49,696 nucleotides of DNA, from IMG/VR virus record IMGVR_UViG_3300046538_000294, positions 1 to 49,696 of that record; one strand, written 5' to 3'. Both the position numbers and the translations under genes were made by a program. Source of the stretch: a virus. Positions 8,752 through 17,463 of this stretch are shown piece after piece (position 1 is the first letter of the stretch; the number at the start of each line of letters is the position of its first letter). The notes beneath the pieces were generated by a model. That model saw nothing but the letters and a program-made list of their open reading frames with translations. It was not told the origin of the DNA and made no database searches.

Positions 8752-9213
8752 CTATGGGATTGCTTCGGGGGTGACGGGCTTCGCGAGGTTAATCACCGCT
8801 TCGCCGCCATTGGCGTCGGTCAGCACCAGCTTTTTGATGGACGGGATAAAAAACAGGCCGTCGCTGCTCTGCAGTCCATCCACCCAGTATTCCCGCTTGG
8901 TGTAATCCGCCTCGGTGAGCGGACTTGCGATACCGCCGCCAGTCGCCGGCGCGTTTTTCGGGTTGTAGGTGCCCTTCCCTTTAGTGGCCGGTACCGCGCC
9001 ACGCGATTCAAGCACTGGCAATGAGCTGCTCTGACGCTTGGGGGATACCAGCCGGTTGATGTCGTCTTTGATCTGCGACCCCGAGCCGGCGGCGCTGTCG
9101 CCGCTGATACTCGCGCCGATAGCCTTGCGCTCGGCCAACATGGCCGCGCCGCCTGCTTGTCGACTGGCAGCCGCAGAGGCACCGCTGGCTTGGCGATCAC
9201 TCTCAAGACTCAT
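8752..9213 (-). CDS. Hypothetical tail-region protein
   Basis: A 153-residue protein with a low-complexity N-terminus rich in Ala, Gly and Ser, and a more structured C-terminus around YWVDGLQSSDGLFFIPSIKKL. It starts 2 nt after the stop of the 575-residue tail protein. It may be an adaptor between hub and fibre parts. Family not recognised. Confidence 0.62.
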   Translation of the reverse strand: MSLESDRQASGASAAASRQAGGAAMLAERKAIGASISGDSAAGSGSQIKDDINRLVSPKRQSSSLPVLESRGAVPATKGKGTYNPKNAPATGGGIASPLTEADYTKREYWVDGLQSSDGLFFIPSIKKLVLTDANGGEAVINLAKPVTPEAIP

Positions 9214-9215
9214 CG

Positions 9216-10943
9216 TTAAAGCTCCAGCGGGTCGTTGGGGATGGTTAGCCGGTAAGTGGCCGGGATATCGACCACCAATTCGTCGCGCTCTGTCGCAGGG
9301 ATTTCAGACGCGGTGATCTGCAGGCGGCGCTCAAAGACAGGCAGCGTCGGATCGGCGTTGTCGTAGTTGCCCGAAAAGCCGTCCAGGTCCTCGTCATACA
9401 CCGGCGAGTCTGGCTTGCCGCCAAGCTGGGTATCGAGAGCAGGCGCGACAATGTCCTCAGCCTGCGGGGCGGTCGAGTAAGCCGGAGGTGTGAGTGGATC
9501 TTGATTTGATCCGCCACACCGCATGACCTTCACCGTCAACGTCGTGATGGCCGAACCGCTGCCAAGGTCGAACGCATCTACCACCCGACTGCAGCGAGCC
9601 TGAGCCAGCACGCCCTGATCGAGCAGGCTCAGCGTGTGGATCAGATCAACGTCCAACACCATGCTGGTCGGAACACTCCAGCTCACCGCCGTGGCCGTAT
9701 GCGCCAGCACAACAGTGGTCTTGGCCTGATTCAACAGGCAACGCAATGCCGACTGACGCTGCACTTCATCACGCTCGTCGACGTGACCAGACTGCCCATC
9801 ATCTGCCGCTGGCACTTCAAGCCCAAAGGGGGCGCTTTCCCAGGTGCTGCCCAGCTCGGTCGAATAGTCAACCGACAGGGAGTCGCGAGCTATGACGGCC
9901 CCGGCCTGCTGCACGCTGGCCTCGGCTACGACGGTCAAAGCATACTTTTCTGTCACGGACTGGACCCAGCGCCGGGCGCCGGTGAAGGTCACGCCGAGCA
10001 GCAGATCCGGATAGTTGTTGATCCAGGGTATGCCGTTACCGCAGATGTCAGCCCCGGAGCCTGGCGTCTTGAGGTAGATCGGCGACTTGATGATGCTCAT
10101 CCCTGCCGACGATGCGGAATCCTTCACCATCGCGATGTCCGGCAGCTCGGAACTGGCTTGGCGCCACAGACAGAATCCCTGCGTACCGCCCAGGCCGCTC
10201 GTTTCGGGATGCGTCCAGGTGAACGTTTCATTCAACTGATGCAGCCGGGAGAACCGGTAACTCGCTTCGATCTCGATCGTGTTGGTCAAGCTGGTCAAGT
10301 CGGCATAACTGACGGTCACCGAGTTGTAAATGGTGCTGCCTTCGCCGAATACGAAATCCACGTTGCCGGCGTACCAAGAGGTCAGGCGCAGTTCGCCGGT
10401 CACTGATCCGTCAAGACTCGCCTGAACCGTACCAAGGCGCTCGCCGAGGTAATCCCAACGGCTGCGGCCCTCCGGCGTCTCGAACACATCCGCAGACCAG
10501 AAAGCTGGCACCAATGCGTCAACCTCTGCCACCGACAGTTTTTCGATCCGTTGCTGGAGCTGATCGCCGCAGTGGCAGAGCAACAACCGCCCGATTGAAT
10601 CCCATTCGGTGGTAACGATGCGTCCCGTGTAGCGCCGCTTCTCGGTGGTCACTCCCACGGCAGTGGTGATGTAATCGATGCTGACTTCGCGGCCCACCCA
10701 GTCCATCGGCAGGATCGATCCTTGCAGCATCTGCAAGGTGAAGTTGGCCGCTCCGGCGGCGCCACGCTCACGATCTACATCAACCTGCCCGGTCAATCGC
10801 GCAGTAAAATCTACGCCGCCGACAAGTACGCGCAGCGCCCAGCGGAACGCGTATCCCGGTACGATCGGTTGAGGATCTACTGCGCTCGCGCTGCTGTTCC
10901 CACTGTTAAGAGGCCCTGAGTTGAGCGGTGATCCATTCAACAT
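9216..10943 (-). CDS. Putative tail hub or baseplate protein
   Basis: A 575-residue protein. After a Ser/Gly/Asn-rich N-terminal tail, a segment with FRWALRVLVGGVDFTARLTGQVDVDRERGAA split over strands looks like the first domain of baseplate hub proteins. It starts by TGATG overlap with the stop of the preceding gene. Size, position two genes after the tape measure and beta-rich content fit a hub at the tail tip. I see no clear relative of lambda gpJ, gpL or gpK. Confidence 0.65.
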   Translation of the reverse strand: MLNGSPLNSGPLNSGNSSASAVDPQPIVPGYAFRWALRVLVGGVDFTARLTGQVDVDRERGAAGAANFTLQMLQGSILPMDWVGREVSIDYITTAVGVTTEKRRYTGRIVTTEWDSIGRLLLCHCGDQLQQRIEKLSVAEVDALVPAFWSADVFETPEGRSRWDYLGERLGTVQASLDGSVTGELRLTSWYAGNVDFVFGEGSTIYNSVTVSYADLTSLTNTIEIEASYRFSRLHQLNETFTWTHPETSGLGGTQGFCLWRQASSELPDIAMVKDSASSAGMSIIKSPIYLKTPGSGADICGNGIPWINNYPDLLLGVTFTGARRWVQSVTEKYALTVVAEASVQQAGAVIARDSLSVDYSTELGSTWESAPFGLEVPAADDGQSGHVDERDEVQRQSALRCLLNQAKTTVVLAHTATAVSWSVPTSMVLDVDLIHTLSLLDQGVLAQARCSRVVDAFDLGSGSAITTLTVKVMRCGGSNQDPLTPPAYSTAPQAEDIVAPALDTQLGGKPDSPVYDEDLDGFSGNYDNADPTLPVFERRLQITASEIPATERDELVVDIPATYRLTIPNDPLEL

Positions 10944-11452
10944 CAGGCTTCCTCCCAGGCAATCGACCAGCCAAATGTGGATTGGGATGCGCTCATAGAT
11001 TTTGGTGGTTTACTCGCGAACACGTTGTAAACCGGCATCCACTGGATCATGTATTTGCTGGCACCCACCAGCAGGTCTGCGGTTGCCACCCCGTTGACCA
11101 ATGCACATCCGACCTGCACCCACTCCGAGCCAATCAAAGCAAATGCTGCTGGCTCTGCATCTGGCCGGGGCAGGCTCGTGAGCGTAAAGGTGCGGCCATC
11201 CCCGACGATGCATTCCTGAGACGTCAGGCGAAGTTCAAGCGGCTGGCTATAGTCGAGACCGTCGAGCCCGGGCGGCATCCATCCTTGTCCGCTGATAGCG
11301 CCCGAGGCTTTACCCCAGTGCGTCATCTTGACGCCAGCGCCACCAGAAAGTCGCACAACGGTCTCTCCCAGCAATGGCGTGTCGGACTGATCGGGCGCGC
11401 CCGCGTGCAATACAATTGGCACACCACCCAGGGTGACTAGAGGAACGCTCAT
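10943..11452 (-). CDS. Hypothetical tail protein following the tape measure gene
   Basis: A 169-residue protein starting MSVPLVTLGGVPIVLH. GGAG lies 7 nt before this ATG; the longer upstream frame is rejected because it crosses a terminator-like hairpin. The protein is beta-rich with a conserved-looking WMPPGLDGLDYSQPLELRLT split over one strand pair. By position it replaces the lambda gpM/gpL genes as the first tail-tip component. It is coupled to the next gene by TGATG. Confidence 0.65.
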   Translation of the reverse strand: MSVPLVTLGGVPIVLHAGAPDQSDTPLLGETVVRLSGGAGVKMTHWGKASGAISGQGWMPPGLDGLDYSQPLELRLTSQECIVGDGRTFTLTSLPRPDAEPAAFALIGSEWVQVGCALVNGVATADLLVGASKYMIQWMPVYNVFASKPPKSMSASQSTFGWSIAWEEA

Positions 11453-11469
11453 CCAATTACTCCAGACAC

Positions 11470-11490
11470 AAAAAAACCGCCACGCGGGCG
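11470..11490 (-). terminator. Weak intrinsic terminator after tape measure gene
   Basis: On the minus strand a short CGCC / GGCG stem with a 5-nt loop is followed by G and seven T. It lies between the tape measure stop and the next tail gene. The stem is only four pairs, so it may be a partial attenuator. Confidence 0.4.
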
Positions 11491-11561
11491 ATTCAGTCGA
11501 ACAAAGGTTTAGGGGTTGGTGATATTTACATCGGGCGGATGCTGACCGAAGTCGCAAACCC

Positions 11562-14500
11562 TTATGGACGACCGAATTTCAATGCCTGATTCCGCAGCAT
11601 TTTGGCCATGTCCTGCTGCTTGACCTGCACCTGATAGCTATCACCGCCGGCATGCAAACTTACGCTACCCCAGTTTTCTGAGGCGGCAGGGCTTGCTCGA
11701 TCCAGCAATGCCTGGCTCGGAGCCTCCACGCTCGGGAAAAAGCCCGGGCTGACTTCCCCGCCAGCGGCGAACGCTGGAAACCGGCGCTCGTTAATCTGTC
11801 TCAGCAGATCAGGACCATAGTGCCGGACGGCAGCAGCCCGCATGACGAACTCACCATTCGACAGCCTGGCTAATATGCTGTCGCTTGTGCCTGTGCCTGG
11901 ACCACGAACCATGTCGCCGGTAGCAAATCCTTGCACGTCGCTGCTTGCTACTGAAGCGGCACTATCTCCACCAACTACCGTGACAGGGATAGTCAGCGTT
12001 CGGCGCAGCCCGTCCGCCACCGAGGCTATCTGACTTTGCGCATCGGTTATCGACGCGGCATCCACCGACGCCTCGACGGGCACATCCACAGGATCCATAT
12101 CCTGAACATCAGGATCAACGTCTACAGAAATGTCTTCCTGCTGATCAATCTGGGTTTGGATCTTCGCAGCCGCATCCGAGGACACTTCCGGCTTTACGGC
12201 CACCCCCACCGACTGATCGGAATAGCTACTTTGCCCAGGCACGTATTTAAGTTGCCCATTTTGCCCCGATGCCGGAACCGCTGGAGCAGCGCTCGCGCCT
12301 GGCGCGGGAGTGCCGCCTACCTTTTTGACCAAATCCGCCGCCAAGTTCGTGCCTTGCGGCAGGGCATTGGTAGCAATGGCCGGATCCACGGGCTGACCAA
12401 GCGAGGTTTGCAAGTCGCGCAACTGCTTTTTAACCAGTGCCATAGCTTCTTCAGAAAGCTTAGGCGTGATGGTCAGGGTCTTGAGCTTTTCAAGTTCCGC
12501 TTTAAAGTCTTTGGCCTCGGCGGCGGCATCCTTCAGGCCGGCTTTGGCATTGTCGAGGGATATGCCGTCGGCCTTGGTTTCAATGGCCTGTAGCTCCTTG
12601 ATGAACCCAGCAAAGCCGAAAGTGTTTTCACCACTATCGGCCAGCTTCTGAATCATCTTCAGAGCCGAGTCAGCTTGTTTCTTTGCCGTCACCAAATCGC
12701 CATTTTGCAAAGCGGCTCTCGCGCTGACCTTGAGCGACTGGGCCGCACCGTAGCTCGCATCACCGCCCTCGCCGCCACCATTGATAGCCGCCAGGGCGTC
12801 GGTGTATTTCTTTTTGGTGTCTACCTGTTCCTTCAGTGCTTTCTTAACAGCGGCATTCGCAGCACGCTGCGCCGAAACCTGTTTCGCAAGTGCCGCTTTA
12901 GTGTCCTCTGTCAGCTTGGTTTGAATGTCTTTTAGCTGATCGCTATAGACCTGTGCGTCGTCAGCTCGCTGCTTTTCATAACCGGTTTCCGCTTCGAGCG
13001 CTTGGCCATATTCACGGGCCTTTTTGAAAGCGTCGATTGCCTCCTGAGAAACTGGAGCGGTCGGACCATTCTTGGCACTGTCTGCGCGGGCAATCTGCTC
13101 GGCCAACTTGGAATAGTAGGTCTGCGCATTCTGAAGCCGTTGCACATACGCTGCGCGTTCGGCGTCTGACATCCGTGCCACTTCAGCAGTGGTGGACACC
13201 AGCGTGTCTTTGTAGGAAGCATTTGTGCGAATCAAGTCATCCAGCGTTTTGGCCTGATCCTTTTGCGACTTCTCAAGCTCTTCCATCTCTGAATAGAGGC
13301 TATAAAGCTGCGCTAGTTGGCCGGCGATTATTAAATAGCCACCAGTGCGAACTGCGGCGCCCAGACCGCTGCTAAGAATTGTATTCAACCTGCCCGCTTT
13401 GACGGCAGCCGCATCCATGGCTCCACCGGCTAATGCCGCATCAGCAGCGGAGCCCGCGAGGCCACCGCGAAACAAGGTGAGCACTGCCCCCGCCGACTTG
13501 ATCGCTAAGGATAAAGTCCCTGCTGCAACACCAAGAGCCACAGTGGAAGCGATGGTATTGCGCAGCGGTTCAGGCAGCCCATTGAAGGCGTTGAGCAAGT
13601 CGCTCAGCAGGTTAACGATAGGCAATCCGGCGGCGACCGCTTTGCCAAATGTTTTCTGCAGATCTTCCATGGCCGCATTGAATTTCTGCATCTGCGCCTC
13701 AGGAGTGTCCTTCATCTTGTCGTAGGCCGCCTCTGTGGCGCCGGCCGCGTGATTGAGACGATCTACCTGATCGGCAAACTGCGAGTAGTTCTTCGACAGA
13801 GCAAGAATCGCGGTGCGACCCTCGGTGTCTGGAATGATTTGCCGCATCGCTTCAAAGCCGATTTTCTTTTGCGAAATCTGCTCAATCGTGGCGGTGAGAC
13901 CTTTCCACTCAATGCCCAGCGCCTTCATGGCCTTGGCGGCTTCCGGTGCTGGTGCCGCCAGTTGGTTGATGGCACTGGTCAGACCCGTGAACGCCGCAGG
14001 GGCTTGGATACCCTGGACAGTCATCCGAGCAATGGAAGATGCCACTTCGGCAAAGCTGACATTCGCAGCCGCCGCTGTCGGTAGCACTTGACCAAGGCCG
14101 GCAGAGAACTGATCAAACGAAACAACACCGTCTTTGATCGCCAGAAAAAGCTGGTCGTAACGGGTATCAAGGTTGCCCATGCTTTCGCCATAGGCATTGA
14201 TGATGGACACGCCCACGCCAGCAGCCGTTTTGGTGTCAGCCATGCCAGCCACGGCGGCCTTAGTCGACGACGCCAGCACCTTCATCACGTCGGCGGTTTC
14301 AACGCCACTACCCAGCAAGTCATAAACCGCCGCCGCGCTGTCCGTCGCGGATTTTCCTGTTTCTCTGCTGATAGAACGAATGCCTTCCGACAGCCCCTTC
14401 AACTGTTCGTCAGTCAGGTCTGTGATCGTTCCGATTGCTGCAATTTGCTGCTGAAAGTTGGCGAAGCTGGTGAATGAGCTGCCTGCTGCCAGAGCAAAGC

Positions 14501-15203
14501 CCGCGAACGCTGCAGCGCCCGCGATAATTTCGCTGCGGACATCGCTCAGCCCGCCCTTCCATGCCACGGTCGCGCCGGTCAATTCGCGGGTCTGATTCGC
14601 CGATTCGGCCAAGGCCTGACGCAGCGTGTTCTGACCAATGGCTATTTCAGTGCCCGTCAGCTTGCCAGTCGCACGCAGCAACGCGAACTGCTCTTGCAGC
14701 TTGGAAACCTGCGCGCTGCTATCAGAGTACTTGGCAATCCCCAGATCCACTTTTGCGGTCTGAACGGTTTTATCAGTCTGGCCAGCATTCAAGCGCTTGG
14801 CCAGCTCACCCTGAAGGCGCTTCTGCTCCGAGGCAAGATTGCGCGTATCTGTTCCAGCAGCCTGAAGTTCGCGGCGCATCTTGGCGAGCTGAACACCCTG
14901 CGAGACCTCCTGCCGTTCCAGGGACTTGAGCTGATTGGTCGCGTCACGATACTCCACAACCATCTGCTTGGTCGGGATAGCGGTAGCGGCCATCTGATCG
15001 CCAAGAGAGCGAACGTTGTCGCGCGCCGTGGTCAGTTGGCGGCCAGTTTTCTCGAGACTGGTTTCAAGCTCGCGAAATGTGTTGATCTGCCGCAGCGGCT
15101 TCTCAACCACGCGCACCAGGTCTGCGAACTCTTTGCGGAATCCGCCTACGCTCTTGGTAGCTTGATCAACGTCAGCCGTCAGCTTGAGTTCGATATCAGA
15201 CAC
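11562..15203 (-). CDS. Phage tail tape measure protein
   Basis: At 1213 residues this is the largest gene, directly after the G/GT chaperone pair, as in lambda-type tails. Residues roughly 230-440 carry the TP901-type tape measure core (TDLTDEQLKGLSEGIRSIS onwards with repeated Ala/Gly helices). Long helical and coiled-coil stretches follow, with hydrophobic segments near the middle. The protein sets tail length and is ejected with the DNA. The start is GTG at 15203, a few bases after the end of the frameshift product. The C-terminal 200 residues have low-complexity Pro/Ala/Asp parts. Confidence 0.93.
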   Translation of the reverse strand: MSDIELKLTADVDQATKSVGGFRKEFADLVRVVEKPLRQINTFRELETSLEKTGRQLTTARDNVRSLGDQMAATAIPTKQMVVEYRDATNQLKSLERQEVSQGVQLAKMRRELQAAGTDTRNLASEQKRLQGELAKRLNAGQTDKTVQTAKVDLGIAKYSDSSAQVSKLQEQFALLRATGKLTGTEIAIGQNTLRQALAESANQTRELTGATVAWKGGLSDVRSEIIAGAAAFAGFALAAGSSFTSFANFQQQIAAIGTITDLTDEQLKGLSEGIRSISRETGKSATDSAAAVYDLLGSGVETADVMKVLASSTKAAVAGMADTKTAAGVGVSIINAYGESMGNLDTRYDQLFLAIKDGVVSFDQFSAGLGQVLPTAAAANVSFAEVASSIARMTVQGIQAPAAFTGLTSAINQLAAPAPEAAKAMKALGIEWKGLTATIEQISQKKIGFEAMRQIIPDTEGRTAILALSKNYSQFADQVDRLNHAAGATEAAYDKMKDTPEAQMQKFNAAMEDLQKTFGKAVAAGLPIVNLLSDLLNAFNGLPEPLRNTIASTVALGVAAGTLSLAIKSAGAVLTLFRGGLAGSAADAALAGGAMDAAAVKAGRLNTILSSGLGAAVRTGGYLIIAGQLAQLYSLYSEMEELEKSQKDQAKTLDDLIRTNASYKDTLVSTTAEVARMSDAERAAYVQRLQNAQTYYSKLAEQIARADSAKNGPTAPVSQEAIDAFKKAREYGQALEAETGYEKQRADDAQVYSDQLKDIQTKLTEDTKAALAKQVSAQRAANAAVKKALKEQVDTKKKYTDALAAINGGGEGGDASYGAAQSLKVSARAALQNGDLVTAKKQADSALKMIQKLADSGENTFGFAGFIKELQAIETKADGISLDNAKAGLKDAAAEAKDFKAELEKLKTLTITPKLSEEAMALVKKQLRDLQTSLGQPVDPAIATNALPQGTNLAADLVKKVGGTPAPGASAAPAVPASGQNGQLKYVPGQSSYSDQSVGVAVKPEVSSDAAAKIQTQIDQQEDISVDVDPDVQDMDPVDVPVEASVDAASITDAQSQIASVADGLRRTLTIPVTVVGGDSAASVASSDVQGFATGDMVRGPGTGTSDSILARLSNGEFVMRAAAVRHYGPDLLRQINERRFPAFAAGGEVSPGFFPSVEAPSQALLDRASPAASENWGSVSLHAGGDSYQVQVKQQDMAKMLRNQALKFGRP

Positions 15204-15209
15204 AGATAC

Positions 15210-15634
15210 TCACTTTGCCGCCTTGATAGCCGCATTGAAATAGGACCATGGGTAATACAAAGCATTGGCATGACCCAGACCAACAAGGGCATGAAGCGTT
15301 GTATCGATATTCTTTAGGCTTTGGGCTGGAGTTGTGACACTGGTGCCAGCCGAGCCTGCATTGCGAAAAAATGCGGGTTCAACTCTTTGCAGACCGCAAT
15401 GACCTCCTGTACCTGAGAAGGCTTGAGCTCGTTGATACGGTCGTCGGTGAGGTCCGTCATGCGTTTGATTTCGTCCAGGGTGCAATCAGGAAACAAAAAA
15501 GCGGCCACGACATCAATCGTCGCGGTCGGGTCATAGCTTTGGAGCCAGGCTCTTACCTGCATGACCGTGAGTTCCCGGCAGATAACGTCAAGTTCTCCGA
15601 CCTTGATTTCTCGCGTGTTGGTTTGGACTGCCAT
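15210..15634 (-). CDS. Tail assembly chaperone, -1 frameshift product (GT-like)
   Basis: Ribosomes that slip back one base at 15365-15371 would fuse the first 90 residues of the G-like protein to a 51-residue extension starting RNAGSAGTSVTTPA and ending NAAIKAAK, 141 residues in total. The extension frame has no start of its own with a ribosome site and ends 6 nt before the tape measure GTG. This is the conserved G/GT strategy of long-tailed phages, where both forms coat the tape measure during assembly. Frameshifting itself is inferred from the heptamer and gene order. Confidence 0.82.
15314..15634 (-). CDS. Tail assembly chaperone, zero-frame product (G-like)
   Basis: A 106-residue protein starting MAVQTNTREIKVGELDV, between the tail tube and tape measure genes. 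The beta-rich N-terminus (roughly residues 1-40) followed by a helical acidic part fits tail assembly chaperones. The last 16 residues lie beyond the slippery site and are replaced in the frameshift form. The ribosome site is weak (GGGG about 6 nt upstream). Confidence 0.85.
   Translation of the reverse strand: MAVQTNTREIKVGELDVICRELTVMQVRAWLQSYDPTATIDVVAAFLFPDCTLDEIKRMTDLTDDRINELKPSQVQEVIAVCKELNPHFFAMQARLAPVSQLQPKA
15365..15371 (-). other. -1 ribosomal slippery heptamer T TTT TTC
   Basis: On the minus strand the zero-frame codons CAT TTT TTC form the heptamer TTTTTTC, a canonical X XXY YYZ slip site. After a one-base backward shift both tRNAs re-pair fully on TTT TTT, and the next codon becomes CGC. 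Reading then stays open for 51 codons to a TGA. Confidence 0.85.
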
Positions 15635-15644
15635 ATAAACCCCG

Positions 15645-15667
15645 AAAAAAAACCCGCCGAAGCGGGC
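15645..15667 (-). terminator. Intrinsic terminator after tail tube gene
   Basis: On the minus strand CCCGC-TTCG-GCGGG forms a five-pair stem with a UUCG-type tetraloop followed by eight T. It lies between the tail tube stop and the chaperone gene, so it would lower expression of the downstream tail genes unless antitermination operates. Confidence 0.82.
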
Positions 15668-15699
15668 TTAGGACTATCCACCGGTTACTGAAAAGGGCG

Positions 15700-16458
15700 T
15701 CAGATGACCGCCGCAACTTCCTTTTCAATGCGCATGTACTTCGACTTGCCCGCGCCGACTTTCGCCGGATCAGACAGGACCTTGGCGGTCACTTCCGAGC
15801 CCATGAAATCGTCGGTGCTGATCCAATCAGTGCTTGCGGCCGGACTCAACTGGCAGCGGAAGTACTGCAGGTTCACACGCTTCTTGGTGCCCGCCGCGTT
15901 CGCGCCCTCGAACAGGAACTCGACGACCGTGCCACTGTTGGTCAGCGCCTCGATGACGTCGACGGTGGCGCTCTTGTACGTGACCAGAATTGCAGCATCG
16001 TCAGCGATCGAACCAGCGGAAAGAATCTCGATACCCGAGCCGGTCAGCTGGTAATCGTCGCCTTCCACCAAGGCAGTGCCGCCAGCAGGCGACAGAGTCA
16101 CCGACGTGATCGACAGCGGCATCTTGTCCAGCTTGATGGTGCCGCCTTTGGTCGCAGTGTGAGGCTCGTCGGTGACGGTCGCCGACGGGATACGGGTAAC
16201 GTCGCCCCAGTACATCAGCCCGAGATTCTCGGTGTACAGCTCGCGCCAGTTCATGGTCAGGCCCATGCTGGTAATGCGGCTGATCGAGTCGTACTCACCG
16301 CCTTGTGGCGTAGTGGTGTCAGCCAGGGTCAGGTCAGTCTTTTCGATTGCCTGGACCAGCGTCGAGACCAGGCCAACAGGCAGAAATGCACCGCCGACGC
16401 CGTACTTGCGCATCTTGACCAGGCCGCCGACCACGAACGTTTCGATTTCGCGTGCCAT
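15700..16458 (-). CDS. Major tail tube protein
   Basis: A 252-residue protein located between the tail terminator and the chaperone pair, the standard place of the major tail (tube) protein. The sequence is beta-rich with MNWRELYTENLGLMYWGD and a C-terminal TDWISTDDFMGSEVTAKVL pattern typical of tail tube proteins of Pseudomonas and other siphophages. Hexameric rings of it would form the flexible tail tube. A strong terminator follows directly. Confidence 0.88.
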   Translation of the reverse strand: MAREIETFVVGGLVKMRKYGVGGAFLPVGLVSTLVQAIEKTDLTLADTTTPQGGEYDSISRITSMGLTMNWRELYTENLGLMYWGDVTRIPSATVTDEPHTATKGGTIKLDKMPLSITSVTLSPAGGTALVEGDDYQLTGSGIEILSAGSIADDAAILVTYKSATVDVIEALTNSGTVVEFLFEGANAAGTKKRVNLQYFRCQLSPAASTDWISTDDFMGSEVTAKVLSDPAKVGAGKSKYMRIEKEVAAVI

Positions 16459-16461
16459 GTT

Positions 16462-16671
16462 TTACTTCTCCGGAGTGTCGCCAGCGATCACACCTTGGTC
16501 TTTCAACCAGGTACGTTGCTCGGCGGTAACTTTGATTTTTGCACCCGGCAGAAGATCCTTGCGGGCATGGGTATGAGGCTTGATCAACTCGACTTCGAAC
16601 CGTGGAGCGGCGCGCTCGACCTGATCGCCGCTAGCGGCCGGAGCCACCACAGCAACTTCGTCTTTAGGCAT
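16462..16671 (-). CDS. Small hypothetical phage protein in the connector region
   Basis: A 69-residue protein with a central FEVELIKPHTHARKDLLPG and a C-terminal LKDQGVI segment. This pattern recurs in small phage structural-region proteins, where a binding site or tail-associated role is assumed but unproven. It overlaps the tail terminator gene by 8 nt and starts just upstream of the tail tube gene. Confidence 0.7.
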   Translation of the reverse strand: MPKDEVAVVAPAASGDQVERAAPRFEVELIKPHTHARKDLLPGAKIKVTAEQRTWLKDQGVIAGDTPEK

Positions 16672-17134
16672 TTGGTTGCACCTGGATAATGGTGTGAAGG
16701 TGAACAGGGATCAGGACCGTGGCGGCCGTAACCCCCTCGGCTGGTGGAAAGATCTCCGGGGCGCCAATGGTGATGCCGCTGATTCCGCGAGGGAGCCAAT
16801 CCGGCAGCACTGCAAGTGTCGGCATGAGGCATTGGATCAGGTCATGTTCCAGCTCTTCGATAGCATCGTCGTAATCGTCGATACCCGCCTGAACGGCGCC
16901 AATTACGTTGAATCCGGAGAAAACCTTCAGCGCATGCGGACCGGCAACCGGGGCCAGCCCTTTCGCTTTCTGCACGACGATGAGAGGGAACGCGACGGAT
17001 CGATCCTTGATCACCTCGTTGAACCAGCCAGAACGGGTATTCGCCCCGGCCGGGGTGAGGTAGCCGCTGCTCACAGATATCGTGGACAGCCGTTCAATCA
17101 GGGCCTTGCGACCCGCAGTTAACAGATTGATCAT
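16664..17134 (-). CDS. Putative tail terminator protein (gpU-like)
   Basis: A 156-residue protein starting MINLLTAGRKALIERL. Size, position between the head-tail connector and the tail tube genes, and the pattern of an N-terminal helix followed by strands (VAFPLIVVQKAKG, EIFPPAEGVTAATVLIPVHL) fit tail terminators that cap the tube and stop polymerisation. A longer frame to 17194 exists but overlaps the upstream gene without a ribosome site. Confidence 0.65.
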   Translation of the reverse strand: MINLLTAGRKALIERLSTISVSSGYLTPAGANTRSGWFNEVIKDRSVAFPLIVVQKAKGLAPVAGPHALKVFSGFNVIGAVQAGIDDYDDAIEELEHDLIQCLMPTLAVLPDWLPRGISGITIGAPEIFPPAEGVTAATVLIPVHLHTIIQVQPNA

Positions 17135-17139
17135 CAGTT

Positions 17140-17463
17140 TCAGTCCGACGACATGAGTGAATAGCGGTTGATGAGCCCGTCTGTGCCCATCCACTCGCCC
17201 AAGGCATAGCGTCTGCAGTTGATGGTCAGCAGATCGCCGCGCTGCGGGTCAGGTACTTCCCTGATTCGCAGATCCACGGCGAGCGCGACGGCGACAAAGC
17301 TGCCCCCGCCGGCGGAACCAACATTGCGCTGGATCACCGCCCCCACTTCCTTCATAGGGCCGCCATCCTTGGCTTGAAAAACAGCGCCGCCCCGCTCGCC
17401 GAACATGTCGAACAGCTCGTCGTCCGCATCTTCGAAGATGCCGTCGAACTCCGAGCCACCCAT
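17140..17463 (-). CDS. Putative head-tail joining protein (gpFII-like)
   Basis: A 107-residue protein starting MGGSEFDGIFEDADDELFDMF. It overlaps the capsid gene stop as TGATG, a sign of tight translational coupling. The short acidic N-terminal helix followed by a small beta barrel (VAVALAVDLRIREVPDPQRGD) matches the gpFII-type attachment protein. It would sit at the connector where the tail docks. Confidence 0.68.
   Translation of the reverse strand: MGGSEFDGIFEDADDELFDMFGERGGAVFQAKDGGPMKEVGAVIQRNVGSAGGGSFVAVALAVDLRIREVPDPQRGDLLTINCRRYALGEWMGTDGLINRYSLMSSD

Noticed and set aside
15210-15485. Stand-alone gene in the extension frame of the tail chaperone
   Set aside because: Upstream of the slip site this frame is His/Arg-rich and lacks a ribosome site; it is better explained as the -1 frameshift extension.
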